Shown here piece after piece: positions 51,901 to 59,382 of a stretch of DNA of 64,000 bases. The stretch covers positions 546,991-610,990 of the forward strand of contig NZ_MUHH01000017.1 in the NCBI RefSeq assembly GCF_002217475.1, written 5' to 3'. Source of the DNA: Flavobacterium tructae. GTDB lineage: Bacteria; Bacteroidota; Bacteroidia; Flavobacteriales; Flavobacteriaceae. The first letter of the stretch is position 1. Each line of letters begins with the position of its first letter. A model generated the notes under the pieces. That model worked only from the letters and a program-made list of their open reading frames with translations. It did not search any database and was not told the DNA's origin. The position numbers and the translations under genes were made by a program.

Positions 51901-52825
51901 GATAATCGTCGAAAGTATTGAGCTCTAAAGTGCTGTTGCCGGTGGGTTGATTTAGAGGAGCGATTCGTTTTCCATCACCACCTGTAGTGGTAATGTAATA
52001 ATAGGATTTGGTGTCGTACAGGTTCAGGTTAGTCTGGCTTTCTGTGTTCCAGTTTTCAACGCCTTCACCATAAAAAAGAATATAATCTTCGTTGTTGAAT
52101 ACGCCGTCTGTTTCGCCAACGATCTGAATCGCATTTTCTGCCAGATCTTCCGGGTAATACGTGTTGTTGGCAAGAGGAAGCATTTTTCCTCCATTTCCAT
52201 AAATTTTGATTCTCCTCGGGTCTGTTTTTCCGGGGTCAAATCCCAGGCTTTGAAGGAAAGATCTCGAAATTTTGTAGACGCCCGATTTTTCAATGTAAAA
52301 ACGATACCAGTCTCCCGTGGCTAATACAGAATTGTAAATCGTATTTGCTTTTTGAAAGGAAGAAGTGTTGTTGTTTTTTGCAGCGCTATCAGTTGTTTTT
52401 TTGTAAGAAAAAGATCGAATTCGTTTGAAGCCGTTTCCTTCTTTTATAATAGGCGATAAGGATAAAAATACCTGCTTTAGGTCTCTTGAGGTAGTTGTTT
52501 TAAGAGTCTCATTTGGTTTTTCAGGGATATTCTCGAGCGAAAGGTCACCCAGATCGGCAGTTGAAACAGATTCGTAAATGACGTTGGAAATTTGAATCGA
52601 ATTGTAGTTTGAATAACCGGATTCAGTCAGATTGAGCAGTAATATTATGCTTTTTTTAGTAGTATCATACCGAAAACTGTTTCCGGAAAAATACGGTATT
52701 TTTAATTTTGAGTCGCCAAAACTCATCTCCTTTTTGTTTTGCCAATCTAACGTAAAGTCACCATTTATCTGGGAAAATGAGATAAATGGTAGGAGAAAAA
52801 GATATAAGATGAGGACTTGTTTCAT
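48986..52825 (-). CDS. porU: Type IX secretion system sortase PorU (C25 peptidase family)
   Basis: 1279 residues with a signal peptide (about 1-18). The gingipain-like C25 domain carries the catalytic His in FNYLGHGGEDG (about residue 790) and Cys in TITCEFSRFDDP (about 824). The C terminus ends in a T9SS C-terminal domain-like block, starting NYPNPFSTYTQFWFSH and ending in KYEKLVIL. PorU removes the CTD of secreted cargo and attaches anionic lipopolysaccharide or releases the protein. The gene is first in the porU-porV operon and divergent from gldJ. Confidence 0.93.
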   Translation of the reverse strand: MKQVLILYLFLLPFISFSQINGDFTLDWQNKKEMSFGDSKLKIPYFSGNSFRYDTTKKSIILLLNLTESGYSNYNSIQISNVIYESVSTADLGDLSLENIPEKPNETLKTTTSRDLKQVFLSLSPIIKEGNGFKRIRSFSYKKTTDSAAKNNNTSSFQKANTIYNSVLATGDWYRFYIEKSGVYKISRSFLQSLGFDPGKTDPRRIKIYGNGGKMLPLANNTYYPEDLAENAIQIVGETDGVFNNEDYILFYGEGVENWNTESQTNLNLYDTKSYYYITTTGGDGKRIAPLNQPTGNSTLELNTFDDYQFHEIDKINIAHLGRQWCGESFDITQEQEFSFNFPNIDTSAPVKIELKAASAAYTPTSFTISANGQNVGNLNFQALALNSDIKYYNQELPSNAAFTGAENVKIKLTYNNNGVPGSKGYLDFINLTAKRKLLGIGKQFRFQYNLAGSTPGIANYTIGNAAAISQIWDVTDPTNTLKIENNNQANLSFKASLGEIRTYIALDPADYYAPLKESQPKVANQNLKGTLFRNAQNSFQDIDYIIVTPKNLVSQAEKLATFHRINSNLNVKVIPLENIYQEFSSGKQDVAAIRNCIRYLYNNTSTSEKRLKYVNLFGDASFDYKDRITNNTNIVPVYQSVISNSTGEASFASDDFYGLMDTNEGVIVFPFGGIDIAVGRMLISDNAQAAEMVNKVLEYHDQKSFGNWRNNVVMVSDDSDRSSDASLQSRQNTLADAISTQKPFLNVEKIFLDAYTQEASAGGSRYPKARTDIFNAFEKGALVFNYLGHGGEDGLAAERIWEKSDGQNLNNQYKYPLFITITCEFSRFDDPTRPTAGEYTFWNPKGGAISMLTTIRAIGQYNAENFNDNLNKNLFSYGSNQYTSIAEALRISKNENPSSSSNVIFYIGDPALMLAIPKPKINLTKINDIAISQPIPDFKSLSKIKITGEITDENNTLLSNYNGELATAIFDKLITTSTLNNDGYSPAMSFKILGETIFRGNASITNGQFEFSFVVPRDIRIPVDYGRISFYARKNQTLENQSGYNTNIKIGGINENAPQDNISPKVKLYMNDETFVSGGITNESPFLLAFLEDENGINTASGIGHDITAVLDGDVSNPFVLNDYYQTKLDDYTNGNLRFPLRNLAAGMHTITFTAWDVYNNPVTSEIQFIVVGNESLTLTHVLNYPNPFSTYTQFWFSHNRPYEPLDVQVQVMTITGKVVWTKNQIVTTEGFLSRDITWDGKDDFGDRIGKGVYIYKLTVKSNLTNKKAEKYEKLVIL

Positions 52826-52908
52826 TAGCGAATAAAACGGTTTTTAATTAAAAATATTTTAGTAGGTAAAAATATAGTATTTCATGTTACAGTAAATAAT
52901 AAAAAGTA

Positions 52909-52916
52909 TATTTTTG
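52909..52916 (+). promoter_or_regulatory. -7 promoter box of gldJ
   Basis: TATTTTTG matches TAnnTTTG. It gives a leader of about 110 bases before the gldJ ATG at 53033, longer than most leaders in this window. Confidence 0.5.
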
Positions 52917-53032
52917 CGTTCGTAACAATAGGTTATTTTCTGGTAAAAAACAGCGAAATAAAATTATTAGAACAGATGTTGCCAATTAAATGTTAATTAT
53001 TATATTGCAGCACCTAAATTTATCACCTAAGA

Positions 53033-54727
53033 ATGAGTATGAAAGTAAACAAAATTGTAGTCTTGCAATTAATGATGTCAATGGTATTGATGTTAGGCAC
53101 GGCTAGTTGTAGCAAAAAATCGAGTTCCAGTCATGCCTCCAGGGCAACTGGTTGGGACGTAGACAGTCAGAATGGAACTGCTGCCAGAAATGCAGGAAAA
53201 AAACAACAGGCTGGTCCTGGTTTAGTTTTTGTTGAGGGAGGTACATTTACGATGGGTAAAGTACAAGATGATGTTATGCACGATTGGAATAACACACCAA
53301 CTCAACAACACGTTCAGTCATTCTATATGGATGAAACTGAAGTTACGAACGGTATGTACTTAGAGTACCTGGAATGGTTAAAGAAAGTTTTCCCACCAAC
53401 AGAAGAAAATTACAAGAATATTTACGAAGGAGCATCTCCTGATACTTTAGTATGGAGAAATCGTTTAGGATACAACGAAACGATGACAAACAACTACCTA
53501 AGACACCCATCTTACGCAAACTATCCGGTAGTAGGTGTAAATTGGATTCAGGCTGTTGAATTTGCTAAATGGAGAACTGATCGTGTGAACGAAGCAGTTT
53601 TAGAGAAAAACGGTTACCTTAAAAGAGGAGCAAAAACTCAGGATGTTAGCGCTGAAAGTTTATTTAATACAGAAGGTTACGTTGCTTCACCAAGTACAAC
53701 TTATGGAGGTAATGAAGAGCTTGTGTTAAAGAAAAACCCTAGCGGAAGAAAAAAACCTAAAGCAGGTAAAGACGGTGTTGTTCAGGAAGAGAAAAATGTA
53801 TATGCACAACGTTCTTCAGGACTTATTTTGCCGGAATACAGACTTCCTACCGAAGCGGAGTGGGAATATGCTGCTGCTGCTGATGTTGGACAAAGAGAAT
53901 ACAATATCTATAAAGGACAAAAGAAATATCCTTGGTCCGGTGATTACACACGTTCTTCAAAACGTAAAAACAAAGGAGATCAATTGGCTAACTTCAAACA
54001 AGGAAACGGTGATTACGGTGGAATTGCAGGTTGGTCTGATGATGGTGCAGATATTACAAACTCTGTAAAAAGTTACGCTCCTAACGATTTTGGATTGTAT
54101 GATATGGCAGGAAACGTTGCCGAATGGGTTGCTGACGTTTACAGACCTATTATCGATAACGAAGCAAATGATTTCAACTACTTTAGAGGAAATCAATATG
54201 CTAAAAACAAAATCGGGAAAGATGGTAAAATTGAAATTATTACTAAAGATAATATTCAATACAAAACATTAAGTAACGGTAAAAAAGTAGCAACAAATTT
54301 ACCTGGAGAAATCGCTCAGGTTCCTGTTGATGAAAATGAAACTTACTTAAGAACTAACTTCGATACAAGTAATAACATCAACTACAGAGACGGAGACAAG
54401 CAATCTTCTAAGTATTTTGATTTCGGAGATTCTGAATCAGGATCAAAAGCAGATCAGACGATGTACAACTCACCTAAACACAATATCACAACAGATAGTT
54501 TAGGTCAGATGGTTAAGAAATATGATAACTCAAGTAAACGTACAACATTAATCGATGATAATGTAAGAGTTTACAAAGGTGGTTCATGGAGAGACAGAGC
54601 TTATTGGTTGGATCCGGGTCAAAGAAGATATTTCCCTCAGGATATGGCAACTGATTACATCGGATTTAGATGTGCAATGTCTAGAGTAGGTGCTAAATCT
54701 GAGAAAAGAAAATCACCTAGAAACTAA
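53033..54727 (+). CDS. gldJ: Gliding motility lipoprotein GldJ
   Basis: 564 residues from ATG 53033 (a second ATG two codons later is equally possible). The signal peptide ends in the lipobox LGTASC (Cys26). The rest has the formylglycine-generating-enzyme (sulfatase-modifying factor) fold: FVEGGTFTMGKVQDD, DETEVTNGMYLEYL, PVVGVNWIQAVEFAKWR, LPTEAEWEYAA, and a C-terminal GGSWRDRAYW...GFRCAMSR block. Catalytic cysteines of true FGE enzymes are missing; apart from the lipid Cys only one Cys (GFRC) is seen. GldJ is needed for gliding and for stability of the T9SS motor parts. A 20-bp terminator hairpin follows. Confidence 0.95.
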   Translation: MSMKVNKIVVLQLMMSMVLMLGTASCSKKSSSSHASRATGWDVDSQNGTAARNAGKKQQAGPGLVFVEGGTFTMGKVQDDVMHDWNNTPTQQHVQSFYMDETEVTNGMYLEYLEWLKKVFPPTEENYKNIYEGASPDTLVWRNRLGYNETMTNNYLRHPSYANYPVVGVNWIQAVEFAKWRTDRVNEAVLEKNGYLKRGAKTQDVSAESLFNTEGYVASPSTTYGGNEELVLKKNPSGRKKPKAGKDGVVQEEKNVYAQRSSGLILPEYRLPTEAEWEYAAAADVGQREYNIYKGQKKYPWSGDYTRSSKRKNKGDQLANFKQGNGDYGGIAGWSDDGADITNSVKSYAPNDFGLYDMAGNVAEWVADVYRPIIDNEANDFNYFRGNQYAKNKIGKDGKIEIITKDNIQYKTLSNGKKVATNLPGEIAQVPVDENETYLRTNFDTSNNINYRDGDKQSSKYFDFGDSESGSKADQTMYNSPKHNITTDSLGQMVKKYDNSSKRTTLIDDNVRVYKGGSWRDRAYWLDPGQRRYFPQDMATDYIGFRCAMSRVGAKSEKRKSPRN

Positions 54728-54744
54728 ATTCTAGAAAATTCAAT

Positions 54745-54800
54745 AAAAAAATTCCAAATTCCAACTGATTTACTCAGCTTTTGGAATTTGGAATTTTTTT
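54745..54800 (+). terminator. Very long perfect terminator hairpin after gldJ
   Basis: 54745-54764 (AAAAAAATTCCAAATTCCAA) pairs perfectly with 54781-54800 across a 16-base loop that itself holds CTGA/TCAG. The 3' arm ends in seven T. Confidence 0.9.
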
Positions 54801-54834
54801 ATTGCTTATTTTTAATATGTAAAATTTTTTATAA

Positions 54835-56121
54835 ATGAATATTCAGGACCTTCATAATTTGTTTTTAAAATGTAAATCAGTTTCAATTGATACGAGGAAA
54901 ATTGAAAAGGATTCTATGTTTTTTGCTATAAAAGGAGAAAACTTTGATGCGAATACGTTTGCTTCGCAGGCGATAGAATTAGGAGCCTTGTTTGTGGTTA
55001 TTGACAATGCCGCTTATGCTATTGACGACAGAACAATTTTGGTGGAAAACAGCTTAGAAACATTGCAGGAACTGGCAAAGTATCACAGAGCATATTTGAA
55101 ACTTCCCATTATTGCTTTAACAGGAAGTAACGGAAAAACAACTACCAAGGAATTGATCAATGTAGTTTTATCTCAGAAGTTTAAAACCAAAGCAACTGTT
55201 GGGAACTTAAATAATCATATCGGGGTTCCGCTGACTTTGTTGTCTTTTACAAAAGATACAGAAATCGGAATCGTTGAAATGGGAGCAAATCACAAGAAAG
55301 AAATAGCGTTCTTGTGTGAGATTGCGCAGCCGGATTTTGGCTATATTACCAATTTCGGAAAAGCACATTTAGAAGGTTTTGGCGGCGTTGAAGGAGTAAT
55401 TATCGGTAAAAGTGAGATGTACCAATATCTGGCGAAAAACAATAAGATTGCTTTTGTTAATCTCGAAGATCCAATCCAGATTGAAAAATCAACCGGAATT
55501 GAATCTTTTACTTTTGGAGTGAATAATGCTCAGGCAAACCTGAAAATCAATAGTATTCAGGCCAATCCATTTGTGGTGATCGGGTACGATAATTTTAGTG
55601 TAGAATCGCATTTAATAGGGCTTTATAACGCAAATAATATCAATGCGGCTGTAGCAATGGGAGCTTATTTTAAAGTTGAAGATAAGGCGGTAAAACAGGC
55701 AATCGAAAATTACATACCGGAAAACAACAGATCTCAATTATTAAAGAAAGGATCGAATGAAATTATTCTGGATGCCTATAATGCTAATCCAAGTAGTATG
55801 GCCGTGGCTATTACTAATTTCCTGCAATTGGAAAATTCGAATAAAGTCATGATCTTAGGTGATATGTTTGAACTTGGCGAGGAAAGCCTGCAGGAACACA
55901 AACAAATTGTAGATTCATTGTCCGATCAAAATCAATCGGTTTGTTATTTGATTGGGAAGTACTTTTACGAAACAAAAGTGGCCGGCGATCAACTTCAGTT
56001 TTTTGAAACTTTTGATGCTTTTGCGGAGTTTTTGAAGACGATACATTTTAAAGAAAATACGATTCTGATAAAAGGATCCAGAGGTATGGCTTTGGAACGA
56101 ACATTGGAATTTATAAACTAA
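54835..56121 (+). CDS. murF: UDP-N-acetylmuramoyl-tripeptide--D-alanyl-D-alanine ligase
   Basis: 428 residues, typical for MurF. It adds D-Ala-D-Ala to UDP-MurNAc-tripeptide in the cytoplasm, the last soluble step of the peptidoglycan precursor. Visible: an N-terminal substrate domain starting with SVSIDTRKIEKDSMFFAIKG near 14-33, the ATP-binding loop ALTGSNGKTTTKEL near 92-105, the carbamate/Mg region ATVGNLNNHIGVPLTLLS near 119-136, and C-terminal DAYNANPSSM and ILGDMFELGEES. It is not clustered with other mur genes. Confidence 0.94.
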   Translation: MNIQDLHNLFLKCKSVSIDTRKIEKDSMFFAIKGENFDANTFASQAIELGALFVVIDNAAYAIDDRTILVENSLETLQELAKYHRAYLKLPIIALTGSNGKTTTKELINVVLSQKFKTKATVGNLNNHIGVPLTLLSFTKDTEIGIVEMGANHKKEIAFLCEIAQPDFGYITNFGKAHLEGFGGVEGVIIGKSEMYQYLAKNNKIAFVNLEDPIQIEKSTGIESFTFGVNNAQANLKINSIQANPFVVIGYDNFSVESHLIGLYNANNINAAVAMGAYFKVEDKAVKQAIENYIPENNRSQLLKKGSNEIILDAYNANPSSMAVAITNFLQLENSNKVMILGDMFELGEESLQEHKQIVDSLSDQNQSVCYLIGKYFYETKVAGDQLQFFETFDAFAEFLKTIHFKENTILIKGSRGMALERTLEFIN

Positions 56122-56122
56122 T

Positions 56123-56152
56123 AAAAAGGCATTCTCTACAGAATGCCTTTTT
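56123..56152. terminator. Bidirectional terminator between murF and the sensor/regulator gene
   Basis: Perfect 13-bp stem AAAAAGGCATTCT (56123-56135) / AGAATGCCTTTTT (56140-56152), loop CTAC, with T-runs on both strands. Confidence 0.9.
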
Positions 56153-56156
56153 GTTT

Positions 56157-59039
56157 TTAGATGCTCATCAGAAATCCAATCAGGTTTTCTTTTTTGTTTA
56201 AGCCTAGTTTTTTGCGGAGTCGGTAGCGTGCCAACTCCACTCCGCCTGTCGAAATATTCATAATTTCGGCTATTTCTTTGGTAGACATATTCATCAGTAA
56301 ATAAGTGGATAAATCCAGTTCGCGCGGAGAAATTGTTGGGTATTTTTCTTTTAAGCGTTTTAAGAATTCAAAATGTACGTTTTTGATGTGCTTCTCAAGG
56401 TCTTTCCAGCTCTTGTCTGTGTTGACCTCTTTTACAATGCTTTTATTTAGTTTGCTCACCTGAAATTTTGTCGATTCGTCGAGAGCATCGTTGTCGATTT
56501 CTTTTAGTTTGTGAATGATACCATTTAAGACTTTGTTTTTCTTTACAACTTGCAGGGAATTGCTCACCAGTTCTTTGTCTTTGGCGAGGATTTTTATCTG
56601 GAGTTTGTCATTTTTTAGTCTTTCAATTTCTTTTGCCAGCTCATATTGTTTTTGCTTTATTTTTGATTCTTTTTCAAGATACAGTTTTCTTTGCTCTATC
56701 GTTTCATAATATTTGTTTTTCCTGATTTTGAGTTTAATTCTGTTTGAAACAATATAAATTCCTGCCAGAAGTAATAAAAAGTAGGTCAGATAGGCCAGGA
56801 AATGTCTGTACCAGGGAGGTGAGATGGTAAAAATGATTTCAGACACATCAGACTCTCTGCCGTAGCTGTTTTTTGCTTTAATTTTCATGGTGTACTTGCC
56901 TTCTCTCAGATTGGTGTATTCTTTTATAGAAGTGGTCGACCAATTGCGCCAGTTTTCTTCAAATGGTTCTAATTTATAGGAATAGGTTACATTTTCCTGA
57001 TTTTCGAAAGTAGGAGATGAGAACGTAAATTTGACATGATTGGATTGATAAGGAATTAAAAGGTCTGTTAGTGGTTTTTCAAGATTACCTGTCATAATAG
57101 TATCGCTGGTAGAGGAGAAACTTTCAAAAAAGACCTTAGGTTTTGTGATGAATTTATTTGAAATTTGAGAATCATAATGTGCAAGTCCATCAGTTAGTCC
57201 TATAAAAATGTTCTCCGGATCGATTGTATTGACCGAAATATATTTGTTTACCAGATTACCTGTTAAATTGGAAAATGGAGCTTCTGTGCGGATGTATTTT
57301 CCATTGGAACCTTTTATTAAAACGCCAAGTGATTCATTGTAGGAATACCATAAATTGTTGTATTTGTCTTCTATTATAGTATTTACAGTCGGAATTTTTT
57401 CGAATAAAGCGGTTACCTTTTTGTCCTCAAAAAAGTCTTCCTGTTCGTCACTGTATCTGTAAAAGTGATTTTTGGTTTGAAAGTAAACTTTGTTGTTGAT
57501 CAATTGAAGACTTCCTATTCCTTTTTTTGATGTGGAAATGTGAGCGTGTTTTTTTACAAGGTCAAATCTTTTTAAATCCTCAGACAATCTCATCTGATAC
57601 AGATAAGGATCCTTTTTCAGCCACAAATAATTATTGTCAAGCTCGATTTCAAATGTATTTGTCGTCTCGTCAAATCCCTCAACCTGATTGACATAACTGA
57701 TTTCGTTTGCTGAGTTTTTAAAGATGGACAAACCACTGTAACTCTCACCAATAATGTAACCGGGGTGGTTTGGAATGGTTTTGAAACCGAAATAACCTTT
57801 ATTATCCAGTGTTTTTGACACTCTGTTTTGATTAATTACCAAGGCACCGCTATTACTTGCACACAAAAGTGTATTATTGATGATCTGAATGTTCCAGGCT
57901 TGTGCAATGGTACCCTCGACGCGGTTGAATGGTTCGTCTTTAAAAGGTGCGTTCCAGGAATGATAAAATAAACCCTGATTGGTGGCAACATACAGGTTTT
58001 TGTTGAAAATTACAGATGCATAAACAGTACCTATATTATAACTATAGTCAAAAAAGGTAAAAGGAGAGTTTTGGTTTATAAAGGCGATTCCATTATCCAG
58101 TCCTAGCCATAGATTATTTTTATTATCAACAAAAGAGGTCAGTACCGTGTTGTTTTGGAGTCCTTTTTGTCGGTTTAGATGCTGAAGGATTTTCCCATTC
58201 AGGTCGCAAATGACTGCACCATTGAGAACCGAATTGAGTACGATGAATTTTTTTCCGATAATAGCTCCGCCCAAAGAGGTGTTCTTTTTGATAAAACTAT
58301 TTGCTTCGGTTTCCCAAGGGGTAATGCTATTATAGTCATAAGTAAAAAGTCCTTTTTCTAAGGTTGCAAAAAGTAATTTGTTGTTGGGTAGCGGAAACAT
58401 CGCCCAGATCTCTTTGTCGTTTAAAGCAGTGGTTCCTTTTAAAGGACTTAGTTTCTGGTTCTTGTATTCTAAAATACCCAGAACTTTATCCTGAAAATAT
58501 AGGTGTTCTTTTATAAGAAACGAAAATTGAAACCTTCTCGGGGCATTGATAAGGCGTAATTTATTGTTTTTGTAAAAGAAGACCTTGGTGAAAGATTGAA
58601 ATACGACTTCTCCTTTATAAAGATGTATTCTCCAGATCAGGTTAATGTTTCTGCTGTCTTTTTTACTGATTAACGCAGAAAGGGAATGGTATTGTAATCT
58701 GCCTTTTGTATCACTCTTAAAATAACCAAATTCATTATTTCCGCCAACATATATCCTGCCGGACTGGCCGTCTATTTTTAAGCTTCTGATAGCAGTATTG
58801 TTGGGAAGCGGATATTTGTTCCAGGTTGATCCGTCAAACTGTATTAAGCCGTTATTGTTTGCGAAGTAGATGTTGCCATTTTTATCCTGATCAATATTCC
58901 AATTTTGAGTGCCTCCTTTATAATCGGATCGCTTATAGTTTTTAATAGCGGGTAATCCAATGTTTTTTACTTGTGAAAAAAGAGTAAAAGGCAGTACAAA
59001 AAGGATAAAAATCGAAATAGATGCATTTGCGAATTTCAT
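56157..59039 (-). CDS. Membrane-tethered one-component regulator with propeller sensor, Y_Y_Y domain and LuxR-type HTH
   Basis: 960 residues. A signal peptide (about 1-22) leads to a periplasmic sensor of two-component-regulator propeller repeats (about 25-650; for example NLWLGLDNGIAFI). A triple-tyrosine (Y_Y_Y) domain follows at about 660-735 (YSYKLEPFEENWRNWS). One transmembrane helix (about 740-762), a Lys/Glu-rich coiled coil (about 765-860) and a C-terminal LuxR-type HTH (about 904-960: SPRELDLSTYLLMNMSTKEI) complete it. Unlike hybrid two-component systems it has no kinase or receiver domain, so it would bind DNA from the membrane. It is divergent from susC-susD and likely controls them. 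Confidence 0.9.
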   Translation of the reverse strand: MKFANASISIFILFVLPFTLFSQVKNIGLPAIKNYKRSDYKGGTQNWNIDQDKNGNIYFANNNGLIQFDGSTWNKYPLPNNTAIRSLKIDGQSGRIYVGGNNEFGYFKSDTKGRLQYHSLSALISKKDSRNINLIWRIHLYKGEVVFQSFTKVFFYKNNKLRLINAPRRFQFSFLIKEHLYFQDKVLGILEYKNQKLSPLKGTTALNDKEIWAMFPLPNNKLLFATLEKGLFTYDYNSITPWETEANSFIKKNTSLGGAIIGKKFIVLNSVLNGAVICDLNGKILQHLNRQKGLQNNTVLTSFVDNKNNLWLGLDNGIAFINQNSPFTFFDYSYNIGTVYASVIFNKNLYVATNQGLFYHSWNAPFKDEPFNRVEGTIAQAWNIQIINNTLLCASNSGALVINQNRVSKTLDNKGYFGFKTIPNHPGYIIGESYSGLSIFKNSANEISYVNQVEGFDETTNTFEIELDNNYLWLKKDPYLYQMRLSEDLKRFDLVKKHAHISTSKKGIGSLQLINNKVYFQTKNHFYRYSDEQEDFFEDKKVTALFEKIPTVNTIIEDKYNNLWYSYNESLGVLIKGSNGKYIRTEAPFSNLTGNLVNKYISVNTIDPENIFIGLTDGLAHYDSQISNKFITKPKVFFESFSSTSDTIMTGNLEKPLTDLLIPYQSNHVKFTFSSPTFENQENVTYSYKLEPFEENWRNWSTTSIKEYTNLREGKYTMKIKAKNSYGRESDVSEIIFTISPPWYRHFLAYLTYFLLLLAGIYIVSNRIKLKIRKNKYYETIEQRKLYLEKESKIKQKQYELAKEIERLKNDKLQIKILAKDKELVSNSLQVVKKNKVLNGIIHKLKEIDNDALDESTKFQVSKLNKSIVKEVNTDKSWKDLEKHIKNVHFEFLKRLKEKYPTISPRELDLSTYLLMNMSTKEIAEIMNISTGGVELARYRLRKKLGLNKKENLIGFLMSI

Positions 59040-59211
59040 AATTTTAGATCAGTGTTTTTATTAGTAATGTTTTGTAATCCTCTTTTTTTGGATTAATGCA
59101 ATCGGAATATTGTGTTTTTCTGTAGAATTTTTCCATAAAATCGAAAATAATTCATTTTTAGTAAATGTAGTGTTTATTTTATTTAGTTAACAATTCTATA
59201 ACAGTATAAAA

Positions 59212-59235
59212 TGATTTTTAAAATCCTAAAAATCA
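59212..59235. promoter_or_regulatory. Dyad in the susC upstream region
   Basis: TGATTTTTA (59212-59220) and TAAAAATCA (59227-59235) form a perfect 9-bp inverted repeat around AAATCC. It could bind a dimeric regulator or form a hairpin in minus-strand RNA. Confidence 0.35.
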
Positions 59236-59251
59236 ATAAATTATTCATAAT

Positions 59252-59301
59252 TTGATGTGTTTTTGTAAGGTGTGAATTTATAGGTTGATGTGTTTTTGTA
59301 A
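59252..59301 (+). promoter_or_regulatory. Direct-repeat operator candidate upstream of susC
   Basis: TTGATGTGTTTTTGTAA occurs exactly at 59252-59268 and again at 59285-59301, 33 bp apart (about three helical turns), each followed by TGAATTT. A natural target for the regulator encoded divergently. Confidence 0.45.
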
Positions 59302-59382
59302 TGAATTTTAATTACACATACTGAAATTTTAAATTTATTATTGCATCGAATTACTAATTAATTAACCAAAATTTTTAGAAAA

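Larger units (their letters stand above)
59040..59382 (+). promoter_or_regulatory. 343-base divergent regulatory region of the regulator and susC
   Basis: No gene seen; the stretch is very AT-rich. It holds a 9-bp dyad (59212-59220 / 59227-59235) and two exact 17-base direct repeats (59252-59268, 59285-59301). The susC leader after 59335 is A-rich, with no strict TAnnTTTG box; TTATTGC near 59337 is the nearest match. Confidence 0.5.
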
